Assembly (NCBI RefSeq): GCF_042180575.1
Contig: NZ_CP170094.1
Coordinates: forward strand, 372,001-436,000
Source of the DNA: Bernardetia sp042180575
GTDB lineage: Bacteria > Bacteroidota > Bacteroidia > Cytophagales > Bernardetiaceae
Length of the DNA: 64,000 bases
Direction of reading: 5' to 3'
The notes beneath the pieces were generated by a model. It was not told the DNA's origin and did not search any database. It saw nothing but the letters and a program-made list of their open reading frames with translations. The translations under genes and the position numbers were made by a program. Shown here piece by piece: positions 24,500 through 32,829 of this stretch (position 1 is the stretch's first letter; each line of letters opens with the position of its first letter).

Positions 24500-26371
24500 A
24501 TGATAAAGATAGGTGTTTTTTTTGGTGGGGTTTCTCGTGAGCGTGAAATTTCATTTTCAGGAGCAAAAACGGTTTCCCAAACGCTCAATCGTTCACTTTT
24601 CGAACCTGTTTATATTTTGGTAGATAGCTTGGGAAAGTTTATCAAAATAAATCCTGTTCAGTTTGAACATAAAGCCATTTCTCATTTTTATCCTACGCAA
24701 GAATCTATTCCAGAAGAATACGACGAGTTTTCGCCTGTCTATATCGAAACGCTTGAAGATTTGACAAAAGAAAAACACAGAAAAATAATGGAAGAAATAG
24801 GAACGCCAATTCCTACCGAAACATTATCTGAACATATAGATTTTGCACTCTTGATGCTACATGGCACATTTGCAGAAGATGGTATGCTGCAAGGACTTTT
24901 TGAGTGGTTACAAATTCCTTATTCGGGTTGTGGAATTTTTTCTTCTTCTTTTGCTATTGATAAGCATTTGCAGCAAGTTGTAAATGAAAAATTGAGTTTA
25001 GGAAGCAGTCGAAAGTATCACATGATGCGAAAAGATGATTGGCAAAAATGTGATAGAAGTGAGCTTTTTGAAGAACTAAAATCAAAATTAGGTTTGCCTA
25101 TTGTCATAAAAGCTCCTTATCAAGGTTCTTCAATTGGAGTTTCTATTTTGAAAAAGGATGACTTAGATACTTTTATAAAGGCTGTCAATACGTCCCTTTT
25201 TGCTCGTCAGATTTCGAAAGAGGAATGGACTCAGCTTACAGAGCCACAACGCAAAGAATATGTAAATGGACTGATGAGCCTAGAAAAAGGTATTGGTTTA
25301 CCTGTTATTTTTGAAGAAAAATCACTCTTAGGTGGAAATTTGGGAGAGCAAATTATTTATTCTCCTATCAAACTCATCGAAAAACTAAACGATTTCTTTT
25401 CTTATTCTGAAGAAGATGCTATGCTTTTTTCTTTTGAAAGTGAAGATATGGTTTTGTTTGAGCAGCATTTATCAGGAAAAGAATTTTCTTGTGGTGTAAT
25501 TCAAAATGAAAATTTAGAAGCTATTGCACTTCCTCCAACAGAAATAATCACGATTGCAAAAGTTTATGATTTTGAAGCCAAATATTTACCAAATGCAAGT
25601 CAGAAACGCATTCCGATAGATATTCCGACGGATAAAATCATAGAAATTCAAGAAAAGTGTAAGGAGATTTTTCAAACCTTCAAGTTTGATGCTTGTGCAA
25701 GAATTGACGGTTTTTATACAGATGAAAACACCATCGAAATCATCGACATCAATACCTTACCTGGGATGTCGCCTACTTCACTCATTTTTAGACAGGCTGC
25801 CGAAATTGGTCTTTCGCCTACTGATTTTATGACCTATTTGGTTTATCAATCGCTAAATTGTAGAGTTCATACTGCCAAAAGACCGTATTTTTTCAGACAA
25901 GTATTCAAAAAACTAGAAAGTGAGCTTTTAGAAGAGACCTATCACAACAAAGAAAAAGTAGCTATCTTTTTTGATGAAACTACCTTTGAAGAAGCAAGAA
26001 AAGAGTATAATATTGTAGCATCAGAAGGGAATCAAAATCCTTTTTGTGTATTTGTAAAGGTTGAAAATGAAGAAACCATTTTATACAAACTTCCAGTTTC
26101 TTTTCTTTTGAAGCCTAATGTAGAAGAAGTCATCCAAAACCTAGATTCTCAGCTTCATTCTGCCATTTCTCACACCATCAAAAATGCAAAAGAACTAACT
26201 GTTTTTTTTGTAAAAGACTTTACTGCAACAACTCAAAAAATTACGTTAGAAAATCTAAATGACATGACAAATGATGTCATTTGGCTTCTAAAAAGCGCAA
26301 ATAATGAAACAGCAGCTAAAAGTAAAATCAAAAGACAACTTTATGAAATTGGAATGGCTGTGGTGGATTAG
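24500..26371 (+). CDS. Oversized D-alanine-D-alanine ligase-like ATP-grasp protein
   Basis: The protein has 623 residues against ~310-360 for Ddl. Ddl landmarks are all present: 'FGGVSREREISFSGA' with the N-terminal Glu, 'SGCGIFSSSFAIDKHLQQ', 'IKAPYQGSSIGVSI' with the Ser of the omega loop, 'KVYDFEAKYLP', 'DACARIDGFY' with the catalytic Arg, and 'IIDINTLPGMSPTSLIF' with the Mg2+ ligands. Extra material sits in three places: ~60 residues in the first domain, ~90 in the ATP-grasp lid, and ~150 at the C-terminus ('KVAIFFDETTFEEARKEY' onward) with no family I recognise. The active site looks complete, so it should ligate D-Ala or a related D-amino or hydroxy acid. A normal Ddl probably exists elsewhere. 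Confidence 0.85.
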   Translation: MIKIGVFFGGVSREREISFSGAKTVSQTLNRSLFEPVYILVDSLGKFIKINPVQFEHKAISHFYPTQESIPEEYDEFSPVYIETLEDLTKEKHRKIMEEIGTPIPTETLSEHIDFALLMLHGTFAEDGMLQGLFEWLQIPYSGCGIFSSSFAIDKHLQQVVNEKLSLGSSRKYHMMRKDDWQKCDRSELFEELKSKLGLPIVIKAPYQGSSIGVSILKKDDLDTFIKAVNTSLFARQISKEEWTQLTEPQRKEYVNGLMSLEKGIGLPVIFEEKSLLGGNLGEQIIYSPIKLIEKLNDFFSYSEEDAMLFSFESEDMVLFEQHLSGKEFSCGVIQNENLEAIALPPTEIITIAKVYDFEAKYLPNASQKRIPIDIPTDKIIEIQEKCKEIFQTFKFDACARIDGFYTDENTIEIIDINTLPGMSPTSLIFRQAAEIGLSPTDFMTYLVYQSLNCRVHTAKRPYFFRQVFKKLESELLEETYHNKEKVAIFFDETTFEEARKEYNIVASEGNQNPFCVFVKVENEETILYKLPVSFLLKPNVEEVIQNLDSQLHSAISHTIKNAKELTVFFVKDFTATTQKITLENLNDMTNDVIWLLKSANNETAAKSKIKRQLYEIGMAVVD

Positions 26372-26393
26372 TTTTATCAAAAAATACTTATCA

Positions 26394-26444
26394 AAACTTT
26401 GTCAGTGGTTTTTTGGTAATCCAAAATAACTCTGACAATAGTTA
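26394..26444. repeat. 51-bp dispersed repeat, copy A
   Basis: It matches the reverse complement of 47744-47794 at about 45 of 51 bases. Both copies lie 8-25 bases after the stop codon of a plus-strand gene. Followed at 26476-26503 by a CTGACAG/CTGTCAG hairpin. Confidence 0.55.
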
Positions 26445-26479
26445 AGCATGAAAATCGTTGTTTTCAAACTACTGACAGC

Positions 26480-26600
26480 CTTGTGAAAGGTCTGTCAGAG
26501 TTTTGAGAGTGTTACAGTTTTTATTAAGTCAAATCTAAATTATGAAAATTACCTTATTGAGTTTTTTCTTTTTAATCATTTATTTTACTGCTTTTGGGCA
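26480..26600. repeat. Upstream region plus signal-peptide code duplicated at 28022-28143
   Basis: These ~121 bases (leader plus the first 20 codons of the Sel1 gene) match 28022-28143 closely, with one inserted base. The duplication brought a truncated reading frame to 28085-28210. Confidence 0.75.
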
Positions 26601-27942
26601 GAAAGAAATCACAGCAGAGAGCATCTACAAAGAAGCAAAACAGTTTTATGAGGAAGGAAAATACAAAACTGCCTTCTCACTAATGAAACAAGCTGCTGAA
26701 AAAGGTCATGTATTTGCACAAAATAGTCTTGCATATATGTATGAAGCAGGAATAGGAACTGAGAAAAATTATAAAAACACCTTTAAATGGGGCTTAAAAG
26801 CTGCTCAACAAGATTATGCAATAGCACAGAATAACATTGGAAACCTGTACTATGTTGGAAAAGGAACTAAGAAAAATTATAAAAAAGCTATAAAGTGGTA
26901 TCAAAAAGCTGCTCAACAAGATTATGCAAAGGCACAATATTACCTTGGAAATATGTATTATAATGGAAAAGGAACTAAGAAAGATTATACAAAAGCTATA
27001 AAGTGGTATCAAAAAGCTGCCGAACAAGGTTATGCAGAAGCACAACATAATCTTGCGAATATGTATTATGATGGAGCAGGAGTTGAAAAAGATTATAAAA
27101 AAGCCATAAAATGGTCTCAGAAAGCTGCCAAACAGGGAGATGCAAATGCTCAATATAATCTTGCTATGATGTATCAAGATGGAGAGGGAATCGAAAAAGA
27201 TAACACAAAAGCAGCAGAATGGTATTTGAAAGCAGCAAAGCAGGGAAATGTTGATGCTCAATATAATATTGCAATGCTGTATGTAGATGGTATAGGTATC
27301 ACAAAAGATTACATAGAAGCTATAAAGTGGTATAGAAAAGCTGCCGAACAGGGGGATATCGATGCTCAATATAATATTGGGTTTATGTATGAATATGGGC
27401 AAGGAGTAGAAAAAGACTATACAGAAGCAAAAAAGTGGTATCTAAAAGCTGCTAAAAATGGAAATGCTAACGCACAATATAGCCTTGGAGAAATATATGA
27501 ATATGGAGAAGAAGTAAAAAAAGATTATGCAGAAGCTATAAAATGGTATAGAAAAGCTGCTCAACAAGATCACACTATAGCTCAAAATAGCCTTGGGTAT
27601 ATATACGAACACGGACAAGGAGTAAAAAAAGATTATAAAAAAGCCGTAGAGTGGTATCTAAAAGCAGCAAAACAAGGAGATGCCAATGCACAATATAATC
27701 TTGCAATAATGTATGAAGAGGGCAAAGGTTTTATAAAAAATGACACAAAAGCAGCAGAATGGTATTTAAAAGCAGCACAACAAGGAGATGTTGATGCACA
27801 GTATAATCTTGCAATGATGTATGAAGATGGACAGGGAGTAGAAAAAGATTATACAGAAGCCATAAAATGGTATCGAAAAGCTGCTCAACAAGGAGATGGT
27901 GATGCAACAGAAGCACTTATGAGATTAAGTTATGATGACTAG
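26542..27942 (+). CDS. Secreted Sel1-like repeat (SLR) protein
   Basis: A signal peptide (first 20 residues, ending 'TAFGQ') is followed by a short leader and about eleven 36-residue Sel1 repeats plus a partial twelfth, each of the form A-x-A-Q-(Y/N)-x-L-x-x-(M/I)-Y-x-x-G-x-G-(x)10-A-(I/A)-x-W-Y-x-K-A-A. The protein has 466 residues and consists of almost nothing else. Sel1 proteins are alpha-solenoid scaffolds that mediate protein-protein contacts, often in envelope or signalling processes. The repeats are also similar at DNA level, so copy number may vary between strains. Confidence 0.93.
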   Translation: MKITLLSFFFLIIYFTAFGQKEITAESIYKEAKQFYEEGKYKTAFSLMKQAAEKGHVFAQNSLAYMYEAGIGTEKNYKNTFKWGLKAAQQDYAIAQNNIGNLYYVGKGTKKNYKKAIKWYQKAAQQDYAKAQYYLGNMYYNGKGTKKDYTKAIKWYQKAAEQGYAEAQHNLANMYYDGAGVEKDYKKAIKWSQKAAKQGDANAQYNLAMMYQDGEGIEKDNTKAAEWYLKAAKQGNVDAQYNIAMLYVDGIGITKDYIEAIKWYRKAAEQGDIDAQYNIGFMYEYGQGVEKDYTEAKKWYLKAAKNGNANAQYSLGEIYEYGEEVKKDYAEAIKWYRKAAQQDHTIAQNSLGYIYEHGQGVKKDYKKAVEWYLKAAKQGDANAQYNLAIMYEEGKGFIKNDTKAAEWYLKAAQQGDVDAQYNLAMMYEDGQGVEKDYTEAIKWYRKAAQQGDGDATEALMRLSYDD

Positions 27943-28084
27943 AAATATAAAACTAAACTGCCTAATTTATCAAAAGAATAAATAGAATTTATGACAAAAA
28001 GTTGTGTTTTCTACTGAACGTCTTATAAAAGGTTTATTAGAGTTTTGAGAGTGCTATAATTTTTATTAATTCAAACCTAAAATT

Positions 28085-28210
28085 ATGAAAATCATCTTAT
28101 TGAGTTTTTTCTTTTTACTCATTTCTTTTACTGCTTTTGGGCAAAACCTTGATAATTCTGATAGTCTGAATGTAGGTTATATTTTTAACGAAAATGCTGA
28201 TTTAGCTTAA
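28085..28210 (+). pseudogene. Truncated duplicate of the Sel1 gene 5' end
   Basis: A 41-codon frame encodes a signal peptide almost identical to that of the Sel1 protein (a Leu/Phe-rich core ending 'TAFGQ'), then ~21 unrelated residues and TAA. Together with its leader it is a partial copy of 26480-26600. It has no repeat domain and is probably non-functional, or at most encodes a short secreted peptide. Confidence 0.7.
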
Positions 28211-28296
28211 GAAGAACATAATAGAATTTATAATGAAAGTAAAAATTAGTATATTAACTGGCAACTGATTCACCTCCTGCTGAGTCTCACAAAATA

Positions 28297-28334
28297 CAAA
28301 AAAGCTCTCATTTACTTCCTTGCAAATGAGAGCT
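28297..28334 (-). terminator. obgE terminator
   Basis: AGCTCTCATTT (28303-28313) and AAATGAGAGCT (28324-28334) pair perfectly around a 10-base loop. On the minus strand six T follow. It lies ~65 bases after the obgE stop codon. Confidence 0.85.
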
Positions 28335-28398
28335 ATATATTTGGCATCTTGCTGTGTGTTTTGTATTCCAAATACAATTTTGATTAAAACTACGAAAT

Positions 28399-29391
28399 TT
28401 ACTTCTGCAAGTTTTCCCAAATTTTATCCTTCAATGTATCTAAATTCATTTGAGCAACTGCTGAAATAAAAATATGCTCAATTTCTTTTGGCAAATCATC
28501 GGCTAACATTGTTTTGAGTTCGTCATCTATCAGATCCATTTTTGAAATTGCTAAAAGACGTTTTTTATCTAATAATTCTGGGTTGTATTTTTCAAGTTCG
28601 CCAACCAAAATATCATATTCTGCTTTTATATTTTTTGTATCTGCCGAAATGACAAACAAAAGCATAGAATTTCTTTCAATATGCCTTAAAAAACGAACAC
28701 CTAAGCCTTTTCCATCTGCTGCCCCTTCAATAATCCCTGGAATATCAGCCATCACAAACGAACGATGATCACGATACGGAACAACTCCCAAATTAGGAAC
28801 AAGCGTAGTAAAAGCATAATTTGCAATCTTTGGTTTGGCTGCCGAAACCACGGAAAGCAATGTCGATTTTCCTGCATTTGGAAAACCTACCAAACCAACA
28901 TCAGCCAAAACTTTTAGTTCTAGTGTAAACCAATCTTCAAGACACGGCTCACCAGGTTGAGAATGCTCAGGAGCTTGATTAACCGAAGTACGAAAATGAA
29001 AATTACCTAATCCCCCTCTTCCTCCATTCAATAAAATTACTTCTTGTCCATCTTCCAAAACTTCGGCTACTTTTTCGCCTGTTTCAGAGTTTTTGACAAC
29101 TGTTCCCAATGGAACTTCCAAAATGGTATCTTCGCCTTGTTTGCCCGAACTTTTTTGTCCACTTCCATTTCCTCCATCTTCTGCAAATACGTGTTTTTGA
29201 TAACGCAAATGTATAAGTGTCCAGAGTTGAGCATTGGCACGAATTATAATATGTCCACCTCGTCCACCATCGCCACCGTCGGGACCACCCAAAGGAACAT
29301 GTTTTTCTCTGCGAAAGTGTGTAGAACCAGCTCCACCCTTACCAGAGCGAAGAAATAATTTAACGTAATCTATGAAGTTAGGAGAATCCAA
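28399..29391 (-). CDS. obgE: Obg-family GTPase
   Basis: The 330-residue protein has an N-terminal glycine-rich Obg fold ('GGPDGGDGGRGGHIIIRA', 'GRGGLGNFHF') and a G domain with P-loop 'GFPNAGKSTLL', switch 'ADIPGIIEGA' and base-binding 'SKMDLID'. It lacks the C-terminal OCT extension of some Gram-positive homologues. ObgE/CgtA binds the 50S subunit and couples ribosome assembly to the nucleotide state of the cell; it is essential in most bacteria. It is transcribed alone on the minus strand, preceded by an unusual repeat array at 29396-29465. Confidence 0.96.
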   Translation of the reverse strand: MDSPNFIDYVKLFLRSGKGGAGSTHFRREKHVPLGGPDGGDGGRGGHIIIRANAQLWTLIHLRYQKHVFAEDGGNGSGQKSSGKQGEDTILEVPLGTVVKNSETGEKVAEVLEDGQEVILLNGGRGGLGNFHFRTSVNQAPEHSQPGEPCLEDWFTLELKVLADVGLVGFPNAGKSTLLSVVSAAKPKIANYAFTTLVPNLGVVPYRDHRSFVMADIPGIIEGAADGKGLGVRFLRHIERNSMLLFVISADTKNIKAEYDILVGELEKYNPELLDKKRLLAISKMDLIDDELKTMLADDLPKEIEHIFISAVAQMNLDTLKDKIWENLQK

Positions 29392-29395
29392 ATCG

Positions 29396-29465
29396 GTTGT
29401 CAGTTATCAGTTTTTCAGTTATCAGTAAACAGTCATCAGTAACCAGTTATTTAATAACCAGTTAA
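29396..29465. repeat. CAGTTATCAGT array upstream of obgE
   Basis: Five to six tandem, imperfect units of CAGTTATCAGT/CAGTAACCAGTTA lie right before the obgE start codon on the opposite sense. This is the longest array of the unit in the window and the only one at a 5' end. Confidence 0.65.
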
Positions 29466-29594
29466 TTGCTATTCAATTAGATAATTGTAATAATTTTTTT
29501 GAGCAAATTGCATAATTGATAAAAGAATCAATTATTTATTAATCTGCAAAGGTAGGAATTTTTGAGTAAGTAATTAGATTAAAATTTTTAGAAA

Positions 29595-30257
29595 TCAAAC
29601 CAACTGATGTTTAAAAGCAAATTTTATTAGTCCGACTACATTTTTTACATTGATTTTTTGCAAAATATTTTTTCGGTGCGTTTCTACGGTTCTTGTACTA
29701 ATAAAAAGAGTTTCAGCTATTTCTGCACTTGAATATTCTTTACAGATAAGCTGTACAATTTCAGTTTCTCGTTTGGTAAGAGAGTTTGTAGGAATTTCTT
29801 GATTTTGTTCTTTTTTCTTTTGCATAATAACCTCCAAAACTTCTGGACTATAATGCGAAGTTCCTTCTGCTACTTTTTTGATTGCTTTTATAAGTTCTTT
29901 TCTACCAATATTTTTCAAAATATAACCTTCTGCTTCTACTGCCAAAATCTGTTCTATTAAAGCTCTTTCGTCGTGCATTGTCAAAACTAATACCTTCAAA
30001 TCTGGAAAACGAAGTTTAGCTAGTCGTGTCAGTTCTACACCATCCATTTGAGGCATACTAATATCAGTCAGCAAAACATCAATAGGAATATTATTATCAG
30101 ATTGTTTTTGTAAAATCTCTAAAGCAGTTTTTCCGTTTGTTGCCTCAGCTATAATTTCAATATCAGTTTCTTTACGCAACAACGAACGAATGCCATCCAA
30201 AAGCATTTGGTGGTCGTCTGTAAGGAGTAATTTTATGGGTTGTTTTTCTTCCTGCAT
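29595..30257 (-). CDS. NarL/LuxR-type response regulator
   Basis: The 220-residue protein has a receiver domain with the acidic pair in 'LLTDDHQML', phospho-Asp in 'VLLTDISMPQMDG' and Lys in 'YILKNIGRKEL'. It is followed by a LuxR-type HTH: 'LTKRETEIVQLICKEYSSAE', then 'ISTRTVETHRKNILQKI'. It is a DNA-binding transcription factor whose partner kinase is not adjacent. I use the ATG at 30257; an in-frame GTG 30 bases upstream would add ten polar residues and is less likely. Confidence 0.92.
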   Translation of the reverse strand: MQEEKQPIKLLLTDDHQMLLDGIRSLLRKETDIEIIAEATNGKTALEILQKQSDNNIPIDVLLTDISMPQMDGVELTRLAKLRFPDLKVLVLTMHDERALIEQILAVEAEGYILKNIGRKELIKAIKKVAEGTSHYSPEVLEVIMQKKKEQNQEIPTNSLTKRETEIVQLICKEYSSAEIAETLFISTRTVETHRKNILQKINVKNVVGLIKFAFKHQLV

Positions 30258-30307
30258 TCTGTTATTGTGTTTTTGTTGATGTGACACACTAAAACACTAA
30301 GAAAATT

Positions 30308-30350
30308 GGTAAAACAAACCTCATTGAACTTACTATTCAACGAGGTTTAT
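30308..30350 (-). terminator. Terminator of the gmd-fcl transcript
   Basis: AAACCTCATTGAA (30316-30328) pairs with TTCAACGAGGTTT (30336-30348) with one A-C mismatch around a 7-base loop, followed by T-rich sequence on the minus strand. It is just after the fcl stop codon. Confidence 0.75.
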
Positions 30351-30357
30351 TCCTTTT

Positions 30358-31413
30358 TTATACTTTTATATCTGCCAAGACATTTTGATAGACTTTATTA
30401 ATTCCTTCTTCTAAAGAAATTCTGTGTTTCCATCCCAAACCATTGAGTTTATCTACACTCATTAGTTTTCTTGGTGTTCCGTCTGGTTTTGAAGTATCAA
30501 AAACTAATTCTCCTTCAAAATTGACAGTTTTCTTTACCAGCAAAGCCAAATCCTTAATACTCAAATCTTCGCCAGTTCCGATATTTACAAGAGTTGGGTC
30601 GTCGTAATTGTGCATCAAATAAACACAGGCTTCTGCCAAATCATCAGCATGAAGAAATTCTCGTTTTGGAGAACCTGTTCCCCAAATTTCGACTTCAATA
30701 TTATTTCCGTCTTTTGATTTACGAATGCCATATTTATTCAAAACTTCCAAAATTTCACTTTCAGGAAGTTCACTCATATCTTTTCCTTCTACCAAAAAAT
30801 GACGTAAATTATTTCTAATTCCTTCCCAGTTGTTTTGCTCCAAACATTTTCCTAAATGGAATTTTCGGATAAGTGCAGGCAACACATGAGAGTTCATCAA
30901 ATCATAATTATCGCCTTCTCCAAATAAATTAGTAGGCATAACCGAAATAAAATTGCAATCATACTGACTTCTGTATGCTTCACACATTTTTATTCCTGCA
31001 ATTTTAGCAATGGCATAAGGTTCATTGGTTTGCTCTAAAAGTCCTGTCAATAAATATTCTTCTTTGAGAGGTTGAGGAGCAAGTTTTGGATAAATACACG
31101 AAGAACCCAAAAACATCAATTTCTTGACATTGGTTTTTCGTGCTGCTTCGATGACATTTGCTTCCATCATCAAATTATCATAAATAAACTCACCTCGGTA
31201 AGTATTATTTGCCCAAATTCCACCTACTTTAGCTGCTGCCAAAAATACCCAGTCAGGTTTTTCAGCTTCAAAAAAATCGTTTACAGCTTGTTGGTTTCGA
31301 AGGTCAAGTTCTTTCGAAGTACGTTCTACAAAATTAGTATAACCTTGTTTTTCAAGCTCTTTTTTGATAGCCGAACCGACCATTCCACGATGTCCTGCAA
31401 TGTATATTTTCAT
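30358..31413 (-). CDS. fcl: GDP-L-fucose synthase
   Basis: The 351-residue SDR enzyme has a Rossmann start 'IYIAGHRGMVGSAI', 'AAAKVGGI', catalytic Ser in 'LGSSCIYP' and the Tyr-Lys pair in 'EPYAIAKIAGIKMCEAY'. It epimerises and reduces GDP-4-keto-6-deoxy-mannose to GDP-L-fucose with NADPH. An insert of ~50 residues before 'EIWGTGSPKREFLHADD' ('WEGIRNNLRHFLVEGKDM' region) makes it longer than the ~320-residue enterobacterial enzyme, as I have seen in other Bacteroidota. gmd lies 114 bp upstream on the same strand, giving the complete two-step route to GDP-fucose for surface glycans. Confidence 0.95.
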   Translation of the reverse strand: MKIYIAGHRGMVGSAIKKELEKQGYTNFVERTSKELDLRNQQAVNDFFEAEKPDWVFLAAAKVGGIWANNTYRGEFIYDNLMMEANVIEAARKTNVKKLMFLGSSCIYPKLAPQPLKEEYLLTGLLEQTNEPYAIAKIAGIKMCEAYRSQYDCNFISVMPTNLFGEGDNYDLMNSHVLPALIRKFHLGKCLEQNNWEGIRNNLRHFLVEGKDMSELPESEILEVLNKYGIRKSKDGNNIEVEIWGTGSPKREFLHADDLAEACVYLMHNYDDPTLVNIGTGEDLSIKDLALLVKKTVNFEGELVFDTSKPDGTPRKLMSVDKLNGLGWKHRISLEEGINKVYQNVLADIKV

Positions 31414-31421
31414 TTGTATAT

Positions 31422-31450
31422 CAATTACGAATTAAAAATTACGAATTACG
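31422..31450. repeat. AATTACGAATTA array just upstream of the fcl start codon
   Basis: The units match 18388-18431 and hold the same orientation relative to their gene. They lie 8 bases before the fcl ATG. Confidence 0.55.
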
Positions 31451-31494
31451 TTTTACTAAGTAATATGACTTAATAAAACCTAACCCTGTATTTA

Positions 31495-31527
31495 ACTGAT
31501 TACTGGTAACTGCTCACTGATAACTGA
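31495..31527 (-). repeat. TCAGTTATCAGT array at the gmd stop codon
   Basis: Right after the gmd TAG, read in the gene's sense: TCAGTTATCAGT, then CAGTTACCAGT, then a third partial unit. The spacing from stop to first unit is zero bases. Confidence 0.6.
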
Positions 31528-32640
31528 CTATTCATAGTAATTCATAATTCTATGTCCACCTTCTTGTAAATATTTATCTTTTTTGAATAATTCTACATCA
31601 GCCAAAATCATATCTGTAACAAGTTGTTGCAAATTATATTTTGGTTTCCAGCCTAGTTTTTGTTGTGCTTTTGTAGGGTCTCCAATGAGTAAATCTACTT
31701 CTGTTGGACGAAAATAACGAGAATCTACTGCAATTACTTCTGTTCCTATCTCAACTTGATAATCTGGATTAGAACATGATTTTACAATTCCTTTTTCCTC
31801 TTCGTTTTCGCCCACAAATTCTAGTTCAATTCCTAATTCTGCAAAAGCTAATCTACAAAAATCTCTTACTGTGGTTGTGATTCCTGTTGCAATGACAAAA
31901 TCTTCTGCTTTATCTTGTTGCAAAATCAAATACATGGCTTCTACATAATCTTTTGCGTGTCCCCAATCTCGTTTTGCATTTAGATTTCCTAAATATACTT
32001 TGTCTTGCAAACCAAGAGCAATTCTTGCTGTGGCACGAGTGATTTTACGAGTTACGAAAGTTTCGCCTCTGATTGGACTTTCGTGATTGAATAAAATTCC
32101 ATTACAGGCATACATTCCATACGCTTCTCTGTAATTTACTGTAATCCAAAAACCATACATTTTGGCTACTGCATACGGAGAACGAGGATAAAAAGGTGTT
32201 TTTTCTGATTGGGGAACTTCTTGTACCAAACCATACAATTCAGAAGTTGAGGCTTGATAAATACGAGTTTTTTCTGTCAAATTTAGAATACGAACAGCTT
32301 CTAAGATACGTAAAGTACCCATAGCATCAACATTAGCAACATATTCAGGCATATCAAAACTTACTTTTACATGCGACATTGCACCTAAGTTATAAATTTC
32401 GTCTGGCTGAACTTCTTGAATGATACGAATCAAATTGGTAGAATCAGTAAGATCGCCATAATGCAATTTAAAACGATAATCGTCGACGTGTGGGTCTTGA
32501 TACAAATGGTCTATTCGGTCGGTATTGAAAAGTGAACTTCTACGTTTGATACCGTGAACTTCATACCCTTTATTGAGAAGAAGTTGCGCCATGTATGCGC
32601 CATCTTGTCCTGTAATTCCTGTAATGAGTGCTTTTTTCAT
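31528..32640 (-). CDS. gmd: GDP-mannose 4,6-dehydratase
   Basis: The 370-residue extended SDR has NADP-binding 'TGITGQDGAYMA' near the N-terminus, 'IYNLGAMSHVKVSF', catalytic Ser/Thr-Glu in 'QASTSELYG', and Tyr-Lys in 'SPYAVAKMYGFW'. 'NHESPIRGETFVTRKITRA' is a signature of Gmd. It converts GDP-D-mannose to GDP-4-keto-6-deoxy-D-mannose, the substrate of the fcl product just downstream. Confidence 0.96.
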   Translation of the reverse strand: MKKALITGITGQDGAYMAQLLLNKGYEVHGIKRRSSLFNTDRIDHLYQDPHVDDYRFKLHYGDLTDSTNLIRIIQEVQPDEIYNLGAMSHVKVSFDMPEYVANVDAMGTLRILEAVRILNLTEKTRIYQASTSELYGLVQEVPQSEKTPFYPRSPYAVAKMYGFWITVNYREAYGMYACNGILFNHESPIRGETFVTRKITRATARIALGLQDKVYLGNLNAKRDWGHAKDYVEAMYLILQQDKAEDFVIATGITTTVRDFCRLAFAELGIELEFVGENEEEKGIVKSCSNPDYQVEIGTEVIAVDSRYFRPTEVDLLIGDPTKAQQKLGWKPKYNLQQLVTDMILADVELFKKDKYLQEGGHRIMNYYE

Positions 32641-32829
32641 TCTAAATGTTTAATGACTTTAATTTAATGCCTATATTCTTGGCAAATTTTACTGTTTACA
32701 AAAGTAAGAAATATATGCTAAAATGTAATGGTACTACTTTGTTTTGAGAAAAGTATTTTGGTTTTGAATTATTTGTCCAAAAATTTATCCATTTGAAAGC
32801 TATATTCATAGACCAAAATTTATGAATAT

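Noticed and set aside
26794..27402. A 202-codon frame antisense to the Sel1 gene
   Set aside because: It mirrors the repeat structure of the real gene; antisense shadow.
26542..27942. CRISPR-like or other regular DNA repeats
   Set aside because: The periodicity of 108 bases is that of Sel1 protein repeats; no CRISPR array occurs in the window.
28202..28420. A 72-codon minus-strand frame after obgE
   Set aside because: It overlaps the obgE terminator and the obgE coding end in another frame.
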